Positions 25,801-40,800 of a DNA stretch of 64,000 nucleotides are shown piece after piece (the stretch's first letter is position 1; each line of letters opens with the position of its first letter). Source of the stretch: Stictocephala bisonia (lineage: Eukaryota > Arthropoda > Insecta > Hemiptera > Membracidae); assembly GCA_035578905.1 (NCBI GenBank), contig JAQJVL010000103.1, forward strand, positions 1,531,947-1,595,946. The letters run 5' to 3'. The translations under genes and the position numbers were made by a program. The notes beneath the pieces were generated by a model. It had not been told where the DNA came from and searched no databases. It saw only the letters and a list, made by a program, of their open reading frames with translations.

Positions 25801-28800
25801 AAAATACAGTAAAATTTTATTTTTAAGCAAGTAAAATACAAACATTCTTTTATCCTTAGTTACTTACCCAAAGGGGGAAATTTACCCAAAATATTAAATT
25901 CCTTAATAATTACCGGTACTCAAATTTATTTATTGACTGCACCCAAATAGGACTTATTAAATGCAGTAAAACATAGAAAATTTGTTTCTTTTCAAGCATC
26001 ATTTTTATTATTTTAACTGGCGCTTGTACTTAATATATTTGATTTGCTTTAGAATGATAAATTCTTATTTGTTCTTTGGACGGGATAATCTTTGTGGTTC
26101 ACGTCTTATACCTTTAACTAATTCATACACAAACAATAAATAGGAGCTTTGAATTTAGGACCACACTAAACTATATAATAACATTTTCAGTGAAAATAAA
26201 AAATATAAAGTAATGAAAACTCTAGATCAACATCAAAAACACCAAATATTTGAACACAACTAATAATAACACATGAACAAAATATGAGGTTATCAATAAA
26301 TACTGCACAGATGATTTTTTTACTTGAAAACTGCTGCTACCAATGAGAACGATTAATTAGAAAAATATTTTAAATGTCGATACACAGAGAACAATAAAAA
26401 TTCTCCAATAGACACTATATTGTTGTAGGCTGGATTATTATAAAAAAATTAAATTTTTTTTCAATTTTAGGTACAGTATAGTGTCAATATTTTAACATAA
26501 AAATGTGTTAATTTGATGAAGTAGTATTTAATGAACACAAATGATGCCAAATTAAAAATAATTATTAAAAAATTTTTTTAGATAAATTGCCCCCTTAAGA
26601 AATTTCCTCAAATTTATTTTCAAGAAAAATAATATACCATGATCAGAAGTATTTTACTTCGTAATTCCATAAAAAACAAATTAAGGGCTGTGATAGATTA
26701 CTCTCATTGTGTTACAATCTGAATTTGTAGTTATTAAAAAATTCGGTTTTATTTGAAACCTGCCCAGTTTCGTAGAGATATTTATTTTATCCTGATAATT
26801 ATAAATATTTTTTATTTTGTTGGTACATTCTGATGGCTATACTGTAAACTACATCTAAATCTTGCAATAAGTAATAATACACTTCTTTGTGTATTATTAC
26901 TACACAGGGCCACGTTTTAGATTTCACACTTAGGAAGTTTTGGTCATAGCATACTTACAATACAGGTAACCGAGCGTGTATTATAGTGATATTGTTTCAT
27001 ACCTATGAAGACTGAATACGACAGTTAATTGTATTAGGCTTGTAATAATTTTATAAATATAAATACTGAAACAATAAGGTCAGCATTGTTGTGTCATGTT
27101 GCAACAAATTGTCTATTAGAAATAAACTATTATTTTTATGTTAGGTACAATTAGTATGTCAGCATGAACAATATATAATATCAATCAACTAATAATTGTC
27201 TTGATTATTATCAACCAACCTATCAATTAATAATTCTTTTGAACAATATAAGCACAGTATATTAAACAAATGGGAGTTGAGAATTATCTCTCAATGATGT
27301 ATGGATGGTATGGAAATTTTTATTTCAAGTAATTTGTATCGTTAAATTTATGAAGTTTATAAATTTAACTCAACTACATCTGAATTCATTATATTTGTTT
27401 ATTAAAAAGTGTGTTAATTGTTAAATTCCCTTATTTAAATTTGTTGTTATATTTGTTTGTTATCACTTGGTATGTGCATTTTTGTTGATATTTATATAGT
27501 TTTTATTGCAAATAGATAATTTTAGAGTATAAAATAGATAATTAATGTTGCTAGTTTTAGAGTATAAAATAGGTAATTGTTGTTGCTGGTGAACAAACTT
27601 AAGGACACAATTAAAATATTACTGTAATGTTCATTTAATGTAATATTAGTTTAATAGTACATTTTAAGTGACTGTTTTGCTGTTACGATTGTGGCTGTTT
27701 TTTTACACTATTGCATTTATTTGTCTTTTAATAATCAACACTAATTGTTACAGGAAGCTCTCCCTCCAGGTGAAGAGCGAGACAAAAAGACAGGCCAAGA
27801 CGGTGGGCTCAATGTCATCTCAGCGGCTATATTTGTGGCAGGGGAGATGGCAGGAAGTGGCATCCTTGCTATACCAAAAGCTGTTGTTGATTGTGGTAAG
27901 TTAGGGACTACCTTTAGCTTTCATGTTCTAAAATAATTATTGAGGGTGGCTGGATTAAGGTGGTTCGGCCGGCTTTATGGACAGCTAAATTCCGCTTGAA
28001 GCGCTGACTGTACGTATGACCGGGATCTTCTCATACAGAGACACATCGACCCCTCCCCCCACCTGAAATGGGTGGGGTGTAATTGCAGGAAGTTGTTTAA
28101 GCGCGACCCTGCGGATGCGGTTGCAGTGTCTCACTGTACGTGTGTGTAGCGATTGGATTGTAATATAACATGCAGGTAAAAGTACATACAAAAGTTGGGT
28201 ATATAAAGTTGATCAATTTTGTAAACTATGTGATATTAAAAAGCATAAGATGCCAAACACGACATTGTATTTCTCGTTGTAATAAAATAAAAGCAAACAT
28301 ATAATATTAATTATTTAAAATCAAATGTACTAATTTGCAGTAGAATAATGTAATTTAAAATAACTAATGAGCAAGACCAGTACTGTAAGGGTCTGTTTTA
28401 AAAAATTAGGAATAATCGGAAAAATAGTTTCTTAAATCTGTATGTACCAAGAAAACCCACATTCACATCTTTGAGATGATGTATTTATAACTATAAACAT
28501 CATTTTAATGACAGAACTACTTGGGAGGGGCTTAATAACTGATATAAAGTCATTGTAATCGAAACAAATCGAAAATTTTTTGATCAAACAGCCTTAAGTG
28601 TAAGTGTAATTTCTGTTTTTGATATGTCCTCATGTTGAGTTACGAGAGCAATATGTTCTGTGTTTATGAATTTTCTGGACTGTGTGGCGGGAGTTAAAAA
28701 AAAGTTAAACTTTGTCTTATTTTTACCAGGCGAAGTTAGGGTTAAGAAGCCCTCTCTAACACTTAATCTGGGGACCAACGGCTTTACGTGACTTCCGAAC

Positions 28801-31800
28801 CACGGGAGCGGCAGGGCAAAAACTGTTACTGGTCGTATCGGGAATCGAACCCAGACCATTGGCGTATACATTGAAAGTGTTGGCGTATACTATCGTTGGA
28901 GTGTAAGCAGTGTATACATTGAAAAAAAGGGGAGTAAGAACAGATCCTTGTAGCAGTCCATCATTGAGGTACCTTAAAGAACTTTTTCTGTGACCCACAC
29001 AAACTTTAATTAACGTGTTGCTGAGGGTGGAATTCAGAAATCGCAACAATGAAGGACATGGAAACAAGTTACAAAATTTAAGTGTAAGGCCTTTCCTTTA
29101 GAAGCTCAATCTACGGAGCACAGTGAATGATTGCCTATTGCGTTCTTTTCAGGGGGATTAGCTGTATACACATACTTCATTCAATCGGAGAAGCAAGTGT
29201 TGAATGGTTACGAAACCTAGATTTAGCTCTGTGACAGAAGATCAATATTTAAACACTAAGATACAAGTACTTTGTATTTTACATTTTATTTTGCTTAGAC
29301 ATTGTTTATTGGTCTGTTTTTTTTTTTTTTTTTAGTTTGGCTGCTAGCTTTGAAAACCATACGATATATTGATTACCTTGTGCTTTGCTTCTTAGTTTTT
29401 CAGCCCTTTTGTTACACTATTGTTGTTGGTTTATTTGAAGAGTGTTGAGGTTTGTGACTTTCTAAATAATTTTTAATATTTGAGAAGTACTCAGCAAAAT
29501 AGTAATAATGTAGGGTTTTATTTAAAGAATTATAATTCACATAATATTGAAGCTATCAGTTAAGTTTTTTTTTTTTTTTTTTTTTTAGTTTTGAGGTTGA
29601 TAATATTTTTGATCAAACAAATATATTAATCCATTGAATTTATAAATGTAAAACATTTTTAACTCGATAACATTTATACATGTTTTAAGTTTCTGCTCTA
29701 AAAACTCATATAATAAAAACAATGTTATAGTTATTGTTATTATTGTCTTTATTACAAATACAGATGAAAAATTTCATTTCTGTTTATGTCTGTTTTTATA
29801 TGACTTATGAAATAAACATGGTTTACTTACCTTGTTATAAAATTAACCCTAGAAAATACATAAAAATGTTTATATTTTGTATGAATGTACATTCAAACTG
29901 TTTAACATGCCAGCGAGATAGCTGAGTGGTTGAGAATTTTAGGCTGCAGGGTGTGAAGCTTCAACTTTTTATATATAATAATTTATTTAAATACTTGTTA
30001 CTGCATTATTATTAACCATTTTATGAAATTCCAAAAGAAAAAGACACTGTAACAAAGTTTATAGTATCACAGTTCCTATCAGATCAAGATGTTAAGCCCC
30101 CTTTATACGATTGCTTCTGTCGTGACGTTCGCTCCTGTCAAGAAACCACCAAGAAAAACTTTGCCGAGGTCCCATCATAGACAATCAAGCCTCTACCTAG
30201 CCATCACCAAGTCGGTGAATCACTTCCTACCTATTTACTTGTGTCGTGTAGCGTTTATTTTTGATTATTGTGTTTGAGTGATTATGTCATGACGTGTAAG
30301 AGGAATGTTCCCACTGCAATACTTTTACTGGACGAGTACGTGTTTTTGTAGAGAGAGGAAAAAAAAGGAAAATTTTGGTTAACAACAGGGAAATGAAAAG
30401 ATAGTTATATTCACATATGGGTCTTTTAGTTACTTAATTAAAACACAATAACTCAGCTGACGCCAAAAATTATATGATAATATCAATCAAGTAATTTAAT
30501 TTACTCTTTAAAAAAATAACGATATAAATTAAAACAAAAAATAATATGAGAAATGCGATTACGAGTTTCTTGTTGTGACTGTTGAACTTTATTAACGAAA
30601 ATAAAATATTAACTAAATAACCAGTCATGCGATATAGTAAGTCCTTTACATCACTAAAATTTATTAAATAATAAGTAAAAATGTATTTTATTAAGTTGAA
30701 AGAAAAAAAAACTAAGAAGATTTAAAAAACATATAGACTATTTCAATTATTATGTTTTATTAAAGAATTGAGAGAAAACAACTATGAATCTTGGTGAAAA
30801 ACACCTTCACCGTAGCATGAGACTGGTAGCGAAAGGAAGTTCTTATCACTTCCTGTCTCCGAAATTTGGTGCAGCAGCCACCGCACCAAATATTTCCAAC
30901 TTGTTGGAAAGCCAAGCGCTCAGAAATTTCTTGGCGTATACTCACCCTGAGCCGCGAGACCGGCCTGGTCATCACCATACACTGTACACAAATGTTTAGA
31001 CGCGCTGCCCCTGACGGTTTTATCGTGTTGGAAGCGATCTTGTATAGGCCCCATTATGCTGAATTTTCACAAGTAAATGTTGAAATGTTAATAGCATTAA
31101 AAAGATAAAGGAAAATAAATAAAATGTGTAAATTACACTTGATAACAATATAGTTCTAATATGGTTGTTTTTATGTAAATTTTAAAAATATTTTCCTACA
31201 AAGTCTTATTAATTTATTTTAATTAATTTGGACCGACTGGTAGTGAAAGGAGAATACGATAAATATTCGATAACCTCAAGTCTCAGTTACTTAATTTCAT
31301 GACAATTAAATAAATGTATGCCAGAAACTGAAACGCTAGATGTATTAAATATGAAGAGATAACTAACAAAGAAAACATTTAACTATTTAAAGGTTATTAA
31401 TTATTTAACTTTGAAGTAGGTCATTTTACAATGGCCTTGCATTAATGAAATTTTTCCATGACAAACTGCTATCATTTAAAAAATAACATTTTGTTTTATA
31501 ACAACGTTAATAGCAGTAAAAAAGCAAAAAAGAGAAAAAAAGAAATCTATAAAATGCAATTTATAACCACTAGAGGACACCCCTGCACGCTTCATGTGCC
31601 AACCCCTTCACTCGCTACACTCCTGATACCTCGGTCTTCAGCCTCTGTATGTAAATTTTGACTTCAAATATTAGTAATTAAACTATATTAAGTAAAATGA
31701 ATTACTTAAATTCGTTTACAGTAGCTCATTGACTGCACTTGATTTGAACTATATTTATAGTATAATAATTATAAACAAGCAATGTTATTACTAAGTGTAT

Positions 31801-34800
31801 TTCAGATGTTTTCATTTTATTTAACGGCTGATGATAACATACACGCAGACATGTATTCGCTCTTTTATATAACTTAATATTTTACTGTGCTGCTTTCTAT
31901 GCTTAACTTAACAAATTATTTGGACCATTTATTATTTGTTTATCCCACCTGCTAGTCAATTTAAATTAATCTACATATAAATAACATTGCAACTTTGACC
32001 CGTAGTAGGGCAAAAACCTATGAAAATTTCAAAAATCTAGCTCCGTTATGACTTAGAAATCAAAATTATCTTTTGAATTTTGAATTGAAAAATCATCAAA
32101 ATCAGTCAAGTAATAAGTTCAGAAAGTGAGTGAACTAAATGACCCATTGTTTTAATATATTGGATAAGGAAAATATAATTTATTTAAAATTTTAACCTAT
32201 TCATCAGGCTTGTTCATAGAAAACCAAGAACACTCATCTATGGTAAGACTGAAAAGAAAAATTAATAAAAATGCTCTTAAAAATTTTAAAAACTATCTTT
32301 TAAAAATATATTGTTTTTTTTCTTATGTAATATTTACAATGTTTTTATAAATCTTTTCCATACAAAAACATTTTCAAAAATCTAATCATAAGTTAAACTG
32401 GATTACTGTGGGATCAAAAATCTCAAGCCAGAAAAAAAGGTATCTTTATAAGTAAGCAGAAAGGTCAGGAAATATAGAAATCAAGAAGTTTTAAAAAAAG
32501 TTATAAAAGCTGCATAGAGGAAAGAAAACAATTCTTTTATTGAAATTCAGAATGCAAAAAAAGAGCAGCCTGACAGGTAATAAAGAATTATTTGGGTTAG
32601 GAAATTGTACAATAACACCATCAAACTAACTGTACTAATGACCTGATAAAAGATCGCATAAAAATTAGTTTTAATAATTATTTTAGCAAAATTATAAAAG
32701 AACTAAATCTTCACGCCAGTAAACGGCTGGATTGGTAAATAATCAAGCATACTACGTGGTATAGAATTCAAATTTAACTATGCAAGCCAAAATGAAATGA
32801 ACGTAATTAAATCTGTACAGTATAAAGTAATAATGATGATGGAGTAAGATGAAATTCCTACTTTTATTGTTAAAAGACTGTTTAGATTATGTATATTACC
32901 CTCTGAAAAAAGTAATAAATCGGTCATTGAAAGATAGGACATTTACAAAAAAAAAACTTTAGTTTTCAACCATAAAACCAATCTATATTTATAAAAGAGG
33001 ATGTTTGTATATATATATATATGTTTGAAGTTTATGCGCTGCCAAACCATCCAACCGATCGCCATGAAACTTTAGGATGTTGTCCTGTATACTCCCGAGA
33101 TGGTTTCTGTGAAGTTTGATGCAGATCCGCCCACAGGGTCCCGCCCCACGGGCTCCTAAAGATCCCATGTTATTCAAATGGAGAATCTGAATTGTTTACA
33201 AAAAACATATGACTGTGTGGTTTAATGTAGTTTCACATGCCATAAGCAGATTGAAGTTCTCACAACAACAGTACTGTATATGTTTTTATTTATTGTAGTT
33301 CTACATTTCACCTTGAGAGTGTAGCACACACTACTTTTACTTGATCAGGTGATCTGTATTTGGTGTTAACCTTTTTTCCTAGGTAATTAAAACATGTGGT
33401 GAAACGTGAAAATAAAAAATAAATAATTATTTGTTTTGCAGTTTACTTTTTATGACATGCCTCCTAAAAATGTATTTTTTTAATTTTTTTATTTATAGTT
33501 CATAGAATACTGCTTAAGAGTCCTGGTAAGGTCGTAGATCGATCTTCCTCACGAGGCGACATGCTAAGATCCAAAAATGGGACTGTAGCAGAGTGTCTTG
33601 GTGAGGCCGCAGGCCGAGCATACCTCACGAGCGTAGCGAGTGACGACGGGGTTGGCACGCGAAGCGTGCAGGGGTGCCCCCTAGTATTAAATAAAATGGT
33701 ACCAGGTAACTGATACAAGCTTTCTTCCTTTCCCTTTGCTATGTCAGATTATTTATAAAAACAGATGTTAAGTTAATTACATTTCTAAGGAATGTATAGA
33801 TGAAACACATTCATTTTATTTAAATAAAAGTACGGAAAAAATAATCTTCAAAAACAGCTGTTCCATCTTCAATTCTTCAAATTAGTCACATAGCCAGATT
33901 TTGTGTAAACAACCTTCAACAACTTGAGTTGTGGCTTCCGGCCTTCGGCCTCCAGCCCCAACTTAGTGAGGTGGTAACTAATTAATAGAACTAAATTCAA
34001 ACAAATATTTTTAATTGTAATTTGTATCTTTACTGAAAATTTAATCAAAATTGTTAAAATAAAGCTTGAAAAATTTACAGTTTTAATGTTTTTTACCCGT
34101 AAAAAAATAATACAGTATATCTAAAAAACTATTAAAGTTAGGGACATAAATTTTTTACTAAAATATTTAAAAATGTAATTAAAATCTTTCCAGAAAATTT
34201 AATCAAAATTGTTAGAGCTGTTTTGAGAAAGTTTCTTGTTTGTATATTTCTTGCCCTTAAAAATAAAAAACCTAAAATTTGAAAAAAACTGAAAAAATGC
34301 TCTGGAGATATTGGCTAAATACACCTACATACCAAATTTCATAAAAATCTATCCATCTGTGTGGTCTCCAGCGAAGTGAACATACACACAGACAGACATA
34401 CATCAAAATTAAAAAAAAGAAAAACCACTTTTTTTTGTTCAGGAGTTTCGACTAACTTCTAGAAAACATTTTTTACGATCACAATACTTTCTCTATGCTA
34501 ACGCTTATGGCAGAAAGTAAAAAGGGTGACAAGAATAAAAGACAAAAATTACAAACTTTCTAAAATGTTTAGAACAAATTTTAAAGAAAAAACTACAAAA
34601 TTATATTTTTACAACATGAGTCATCCTTACTGTGATGGGCTCTTGCCTTAGCTAGCATAGATTTAATTCATCAACTGATTTTCTCATTAAATCGGACATA
34701 TATCAAGTTATTCAAATGTCACATTTATCTGTTGGTTCATCTGTTGCCATAGACTTTAGCATAACGAGCACCGGCCGGTAAACAATGTTTTTTTATGTAC

Positions 34801-37800
34801 AGTACAGTCGTGTTTAAATGTTGCTAAATGTGTTTTATGTTAATATTTATTCTTTGACGACATCAATTTAGATGAAGATTTAACGTTCGTGATGTTTTGA
34901 AAATGACTACTTGATAGTTGAAACTATAGTAAACTTTATTACTATACAGGAATTGAGGACGATAAGGTACGTAACCTGTTATTTAATGGACTTTGGGTTT
35001 AATAACTGGCCTTTTCTGAAGAGCTTAGTTTGGTTACGGAACGTACAGATCATATTAACTTATCAGGGACTCAAACATTTCTTTAAATGTGAAATAAAAC
35101 ATATGTCTGAATCTAAATATTTTAAAAAACAAGTACAAACAGTGATATAAGTCTCTTGAGTTTCATTACTGTGACAGTTAAAGATATAATGTTAAAACCA
35201 CTCATATTTTTATTACTTTGAGTGGATTTGTCTAAGAGAATTGAAATCCTACCAAGATTTTCTTAATCTCTTGAGGACTGATAGATACGGCAATGAAAAG
35301 ATTGTGTTATAAATTGTTAAACACTTAATGAAGTATTTCAAGTGGTTCAGACTTGATAAATTTGTTTGAGCAGTACAATGCCATCTTTACTCTTAGTCAT
35401 CAGAAATTGTTTGTGCCCGAGCCTGCATTCGCTTTTTATCAATGCATTGTTTCTTTATCATTATTGACAAGACATTGACAAAGGTTTATGATTACATCGA
35501 TCGACTCTTTCTTTCACATGTGTGAGCTGTTTTTTCCTACTACAGGCATTTTATAGCTTTGTGAGGAAAGCATCCGACTTATTCGAACATTTTTTCATTA
35601 AAGTGTTTACGTCATGTAGTAAAAATCATCCTTACCAATAGTTAACAACTATGCTAAGTAATTTATGTTAATTAATTACAAAGGCATTAAAGATTAAGTA
35701 TTTCTTAATTTGACCATATTTTGTATTAATTTTTGAATCTTTTTTCTTTTATATGAGTGCATTTTTTAAATAAGATTTGTAAGCCAACTCTTTCAGCACA
35801 TTCTTGTAGGATTTCTATCTATTAATTGCTATTGTGGCTCATTCTTTTATAGTGTTGCCAAGTCATCTACAGAAGCCAATTGTATTTAATGTGATTTTTA
35901 GGCATTAATAGTGTTTTGGATTCCTGGTAATTGAGACTATATATAGTACAGTGGAGTCCTAGTAATCCAAAATAACTGGGACCGAACCCATTTCGGATTA
36001 CCACAGTTTTTTTTACTAGACAGATTTTCTTAAACCACTCTTATAATAAAAAATAACACAAATGATATATAATTAAGTAGAGTATTTTAGTTTTGAGCGC
36101 AATAATAGAGTATGATAATAAAAAGGAAACAATGAATCCTTTAATAGGAGAATATATTCATCTGAGACATTTTATCAAACACCGTTTTTCAAGACGAAAA
36201 GAGTCATTAGCGGAAATTAATCTCCAGCCCAGTGTTACTTGATGTTGTTGCATTTGCCATTAGGCCACGTAATCAGCTGACGGAAGTCATGTGCATATTT
36301 CTGGCTGCCTCACACAGCACTGATCCCAATTCCCATTATCAATCTTGCAATAACAGTTCAAACAACTTGAGTTTGTTATTTCTCTCAGTTTTGTTATTTC
36401 TATACCGTACTGCTGCATTCTAAGTTTTAGTTGTGGACTTATTCTATTGTTATTTATACTATAATATTATTTGAGCTGCGTTTGATCTTGCACTACGCTA
36501 CATAGAGCAACACCTCGCTGTGACCCCGGGCAGTGAATATCATGTTGTTGAGACGCTTGCGTAATTTAGCTTTGAGGAAGAGGTATTCTTCTCGAAAGCA
36601 AAGAAATTTAACTGATTTTTCAAACCAAAGTAACATTTGAACAGTTTATTAACAGTTAAGTACTTGAAATTATTTTTTCTTATCATTTTAGGTGTATAAA
36701 GTAGTGATACTTACAGTAACTAATTTTTATTTTCCCAAAATCTTTTGCCAATTTCTGTTTCGGATTAAGCAGATTTTCGGATAACCGAAGTTCGGATTAG
36801 TGGGACTCTACTGTACTATAGATTTACTATCGCTGGTTTTATTGAAATAATAACTGCTTCATTATTCTTCCCATTCTTCTCAATTTCAGTACGTATCTAA
36901 TACGGGATTCCCATTTATATATATGTTTAAATATCCTTTTGTAGTGATTAGATTATCCTTATATCTTTTCTTTTTTCAATTCAATTCAATTCAATTAATT
37001 TATTGACACAATAGAACATATTACAGTTTTCTGTGCATGTCAATTAAATCATATATGTTACAAACATACATAATATACATAATCATAAAAATAAATTTAA
37101 AAATCACAATTCTTGAAAAAGATAACAATAATATAAACTGATTTATATCATGATTATACTGTGACCCATCCGGCCTCAAAATCGGGCCCCCTCGAGAGCT
37201 TCTTGAAGACTGTAATAAGCTCTCCCGATCAAGTGGTCTTTTAAAAGAATCTCTTTATCTTCCTTCTTACAGTTCATTTCGTAACTTGCATCCAGTTAAC
37301 GGTATGTCATCCATTTGAAAGATGTGTTATCTTTTCCTTTTGTTTTTAAATCCAGTTATTTGCAATTCTCCAGAACAAGTATTTTTATGGGTGTAAACTT
37401 TCAAATTTTTTTTCTGTAGACTTCTGTTTGTAGAAAAACATTTTTGACGCAGTAGTATTTTTATTTTAAAAATAAATTTGTGTTGAATATTTTATAAATG
37501 TGCAAATATTTTATAAATTAGCATTCTGCATTCACTTTCGTAATGCACCGATACTATCAGATTTTAGTTTAAACAATTAAAGTGCGCAACTATCAAATCT
37601 TGTTAATAGGTAAAATTGATGCCCAGTGTAAACTAACAATTTTTAATGTTTAAATATTTATTTTATGCCCACTGAAATAGTGACTGATGTTCAGAGAAAA
37701 TGTTTCAGCACATTTTCACAATGTGTGCTATCTAGTGTTTGGCAATTTAGTTTATAAAAATGTGCCGTTGTATTGTTTATAGCTTTAAGTAATAATTGTT

Positions 37801-40800
37801 TATGATACAAAAGTTTATTTGTATACTCATTTTAATTTGGTTATATAAAAGTAATATTTTAATTTTATTTACGTCTGGCTGGTAGTGGCCCGTTCCCCTC
37901 CCACAGGCTTGTGCCCACGAGGCACAGACCAAGAGACATATCCACTGTTGTTATGTAATATCTATACAATGTTATTATTATTTTGTGAAATAAAATGCTT
38001 TATCTTTTTATGTGTGTTCTGCTTTTAATTCAATCTACTTTGATTGATCCATCATTCAGTCTTTAATTTATAGCTAAGCTATCTTGTGTTTTATGCTGTC
38101 ATAAAGGAGATAAAAAAGGAATCAAGATGCATCCTTCTACAAAACAATTTTTTAAAGGGAAAGAGTGCCAGTGAAGTTCAGATAGGTCTTTTGTTACATT
38201 AATGATACGATGTTCTTTTAAGGTTTTAATGAATTTAATAGAGGGATTGAATGTTTGTAAAAATTAAAACTACTATTTATATGTTTTTGTTACATACAGT
38301 GCGGTCATGGTAGTCCGAATCATACACTGTAATTCAAATGACCATCCTAACCACTTGCAAACAGCTGTTTACGTTGCATGTCGACCCGTTAGTTTTGGAT
38401 ATAGATGGTATCACTGACAGTAGTGTTGTTCTAATGAGTGGCGGTCAATTACTCATTAAAATTTCAAATAAACGTAAATATTCAACCTTAAAATTACAAA
38501 TTACTTTAATAATTAGGTAAAATTGAATTAGTTCAAATTGTTTGATTTTTACTTGCTGTATGTAAACAATTTAAAAAAATGTAAACATTTCCTTATGAGT
38601 GAGCTCACAAGTGTTAATAAATACATATGTAAGAAGTTGGATTTTTCATTACTATATATATCTAGCTTATTATTATGTTATAAAATATAGTTTAGTTTAT
38701 TATTTCATTAAATGGCGATTTTAAGGAATAATTAGCATTTTTTTCTCAAACCTTGACAGTCCGAACAATTCTACATTCCGAACAGGCCCTTGCAAACAAA
38801 TATTCGGATAACCCTGACCATACTGTAATTAATTGTAAAATTGATGCAAAGCTGTATTCAGCTATGTAGATTTTTCTTGGACCTATCATAATAAGTCACT
38901 GAGTCAGCTGTTCTGAATGCGGATTGTATCAGGGTCATTTTTTTCTAGATGTGTTTAAAGATCTGCCATAATTGTTGTTAGTATTTTTCTTGCTGAACAT
39001 AACCAAGTGGCTCCAAGGTTATTGCAAGATAATGTCGTCGAGCAGCATTGAGTGTGGCTGTCCCTTGGATAAGTGACCGTCTGAGCGATCCCGTCCTTGC
39101 ACGCAGCTCGCTAACCTGGTCATTGGTGTCGGAAGTCACCCTTAAGCCGTTGGTTCCCAGGTTAAGTGTTAGAGAGGGCTTCTTAGCCCTAACTTCACCT
39201 GTTAAAATAAGACATCCTTTAACTTTTTTGTAAGAGATTCCTCCATAGTTACTAAATTTTGATTTAACTCCTATAACTTTAAAGAGATTGTTAATTAAAG
39301 CATCTTTAAAGTTTTGAGAAAATATTTCCTGTTTCCATATATTTACAATTACTTCTTGCATTCTGTTAAAATAAAATTACTTCAATATTTGTACACTTTG
39401 TTTTATGTTTTATTGGCATTTCTATATTTGTTCTTCAAAATTGCGAGAAATAATTATTGCTAGTCCATCAGTCAAGGACCCTAGTTACCCACATATGAAT
39501 AGATAAACTTGACCCAGACAGATTTACTTTTAAGTCAAAACAAGACCATTGAAACTTATTAAATGAAAAAGTCGAGATTACATTGGACATTGACCTATTA
39601 TTGAATGATAGAATAGGCTAGACTTCAGGGTCATCATACAAAGCATTATAACTTAATTGAATGTCTGTTGATTTCTGTATTATATAACAGTGATGCACTG
39701 AGTACAATCTTTGTTTCAATTGAAATTTGATAAGTTAATTTTCAGATTAATCATTACGTCTGAATATAAACTTGACAGATTTAATTATGATTTCAAAATC
39801 ATAATCTTTAATGCCTCTTAGGAATAAATTAGCCACTTCCTTAATGATTTAGCTACCAGTTATTATGAATAATAATAATAAGTTATAAGTCTGTCTGACT
39901 CCAGTATCTATGTAAATAAAGTAAATGTTTTATTTATACATAACTCACATAGCATATTATTATTACTATTATTTACATGTTTTTTATTCCAGAGAATAAA
40001 AAAATGCAAATCTTATCTCAGTTTCATCTGCGTATATTGTATGGCTTTCAAAGCCAGCCACCAAACTAAAAAGAGCAAGAATAAGAAAATGTTTAAATTA
40101 GATGAATAAATATTATCTAAATAAAATAAAATGAAAACTGCAAAATATTTGTGTTATAGGATTTTAATATTAATCTCTTGTCACAGAGCTAAAATCCAGG
40201 TGCCTATAAAAATAAAAAAAATAAAATATCAAAAAAGTGAAAAAAATGGTTCAGAGATATTGGCTAAATACACCTACATACCAAATTTCATAAAAATTGA
40301 TCCGTCCGTTTGGTCTTCAGTGAAGTGCACATACACACAGACAGACACACATACGGACAGACTTCAAAAAAATTAGTTTTTCGAAAAAAAACACTTTTTC
40401 GGGTTCAGGAGTTTTAGACCAACTTGTAAAACAATATTTTTTGGACGATCACAATACTTTCTCTATGCTAACGCATATGGGAGAAAGTAAAAAAGTGGAA
40501 ATGCCCATGAAGAGTAAATTTTAAGGTTCAAACATCTTTAGAATCGAATATGTAAATAAATAATACGATAAACAATCTATAAACAACAGGAAACAAATAT
40601 TAAAAAGACAATTTTAACAAAAGGAAAGTCTGTGATCTTGTTGACTCACACCCAAATTCACAATATCAAGAGTTACTTCCTTGCAAGTCACACCTATAAG
40701 CCTAGAAAACCTCCAGCTTCATCTCTGGAAGTGTCCATCTCAACCTCGCGTGTACCCATCCATCCATACACATACAATGTTAATGACCCACCCTTTCACG

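Larger units (their letters stand above)
16825..27753. other. Transporter intron 1 (form A), 10.9 kb
   Basis: Contains the mariner at 17952, short CCCACCC-type minisatellites, two TTAA elements, the alternative first exon at 25677 and assorted AT-rich DNA. The stretches 21010-21640, 21900-22750, 24600-25190 and 25740-27750 show no gene that I can support. A single end matching the CAGGGTGTCCAG terminus of the 5726 element occurs near 24950-24962. A 40-bp tandem (TTTTAGAGTATAAAATAG) sits at about 27520-27572. Confidence 0.6.

Noticed and set aside
28584..28871. 95-codon minus-strand ORF as a host gene
   Set aside because: Coincides with the SINE-like repeat containing box B and the hairpin tail.
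38978..39361. 127-codon minus-strand ORF
   Set aside because: Runs antisense through the SINE-like repeat at 39100-39225; no motif or splice signals.
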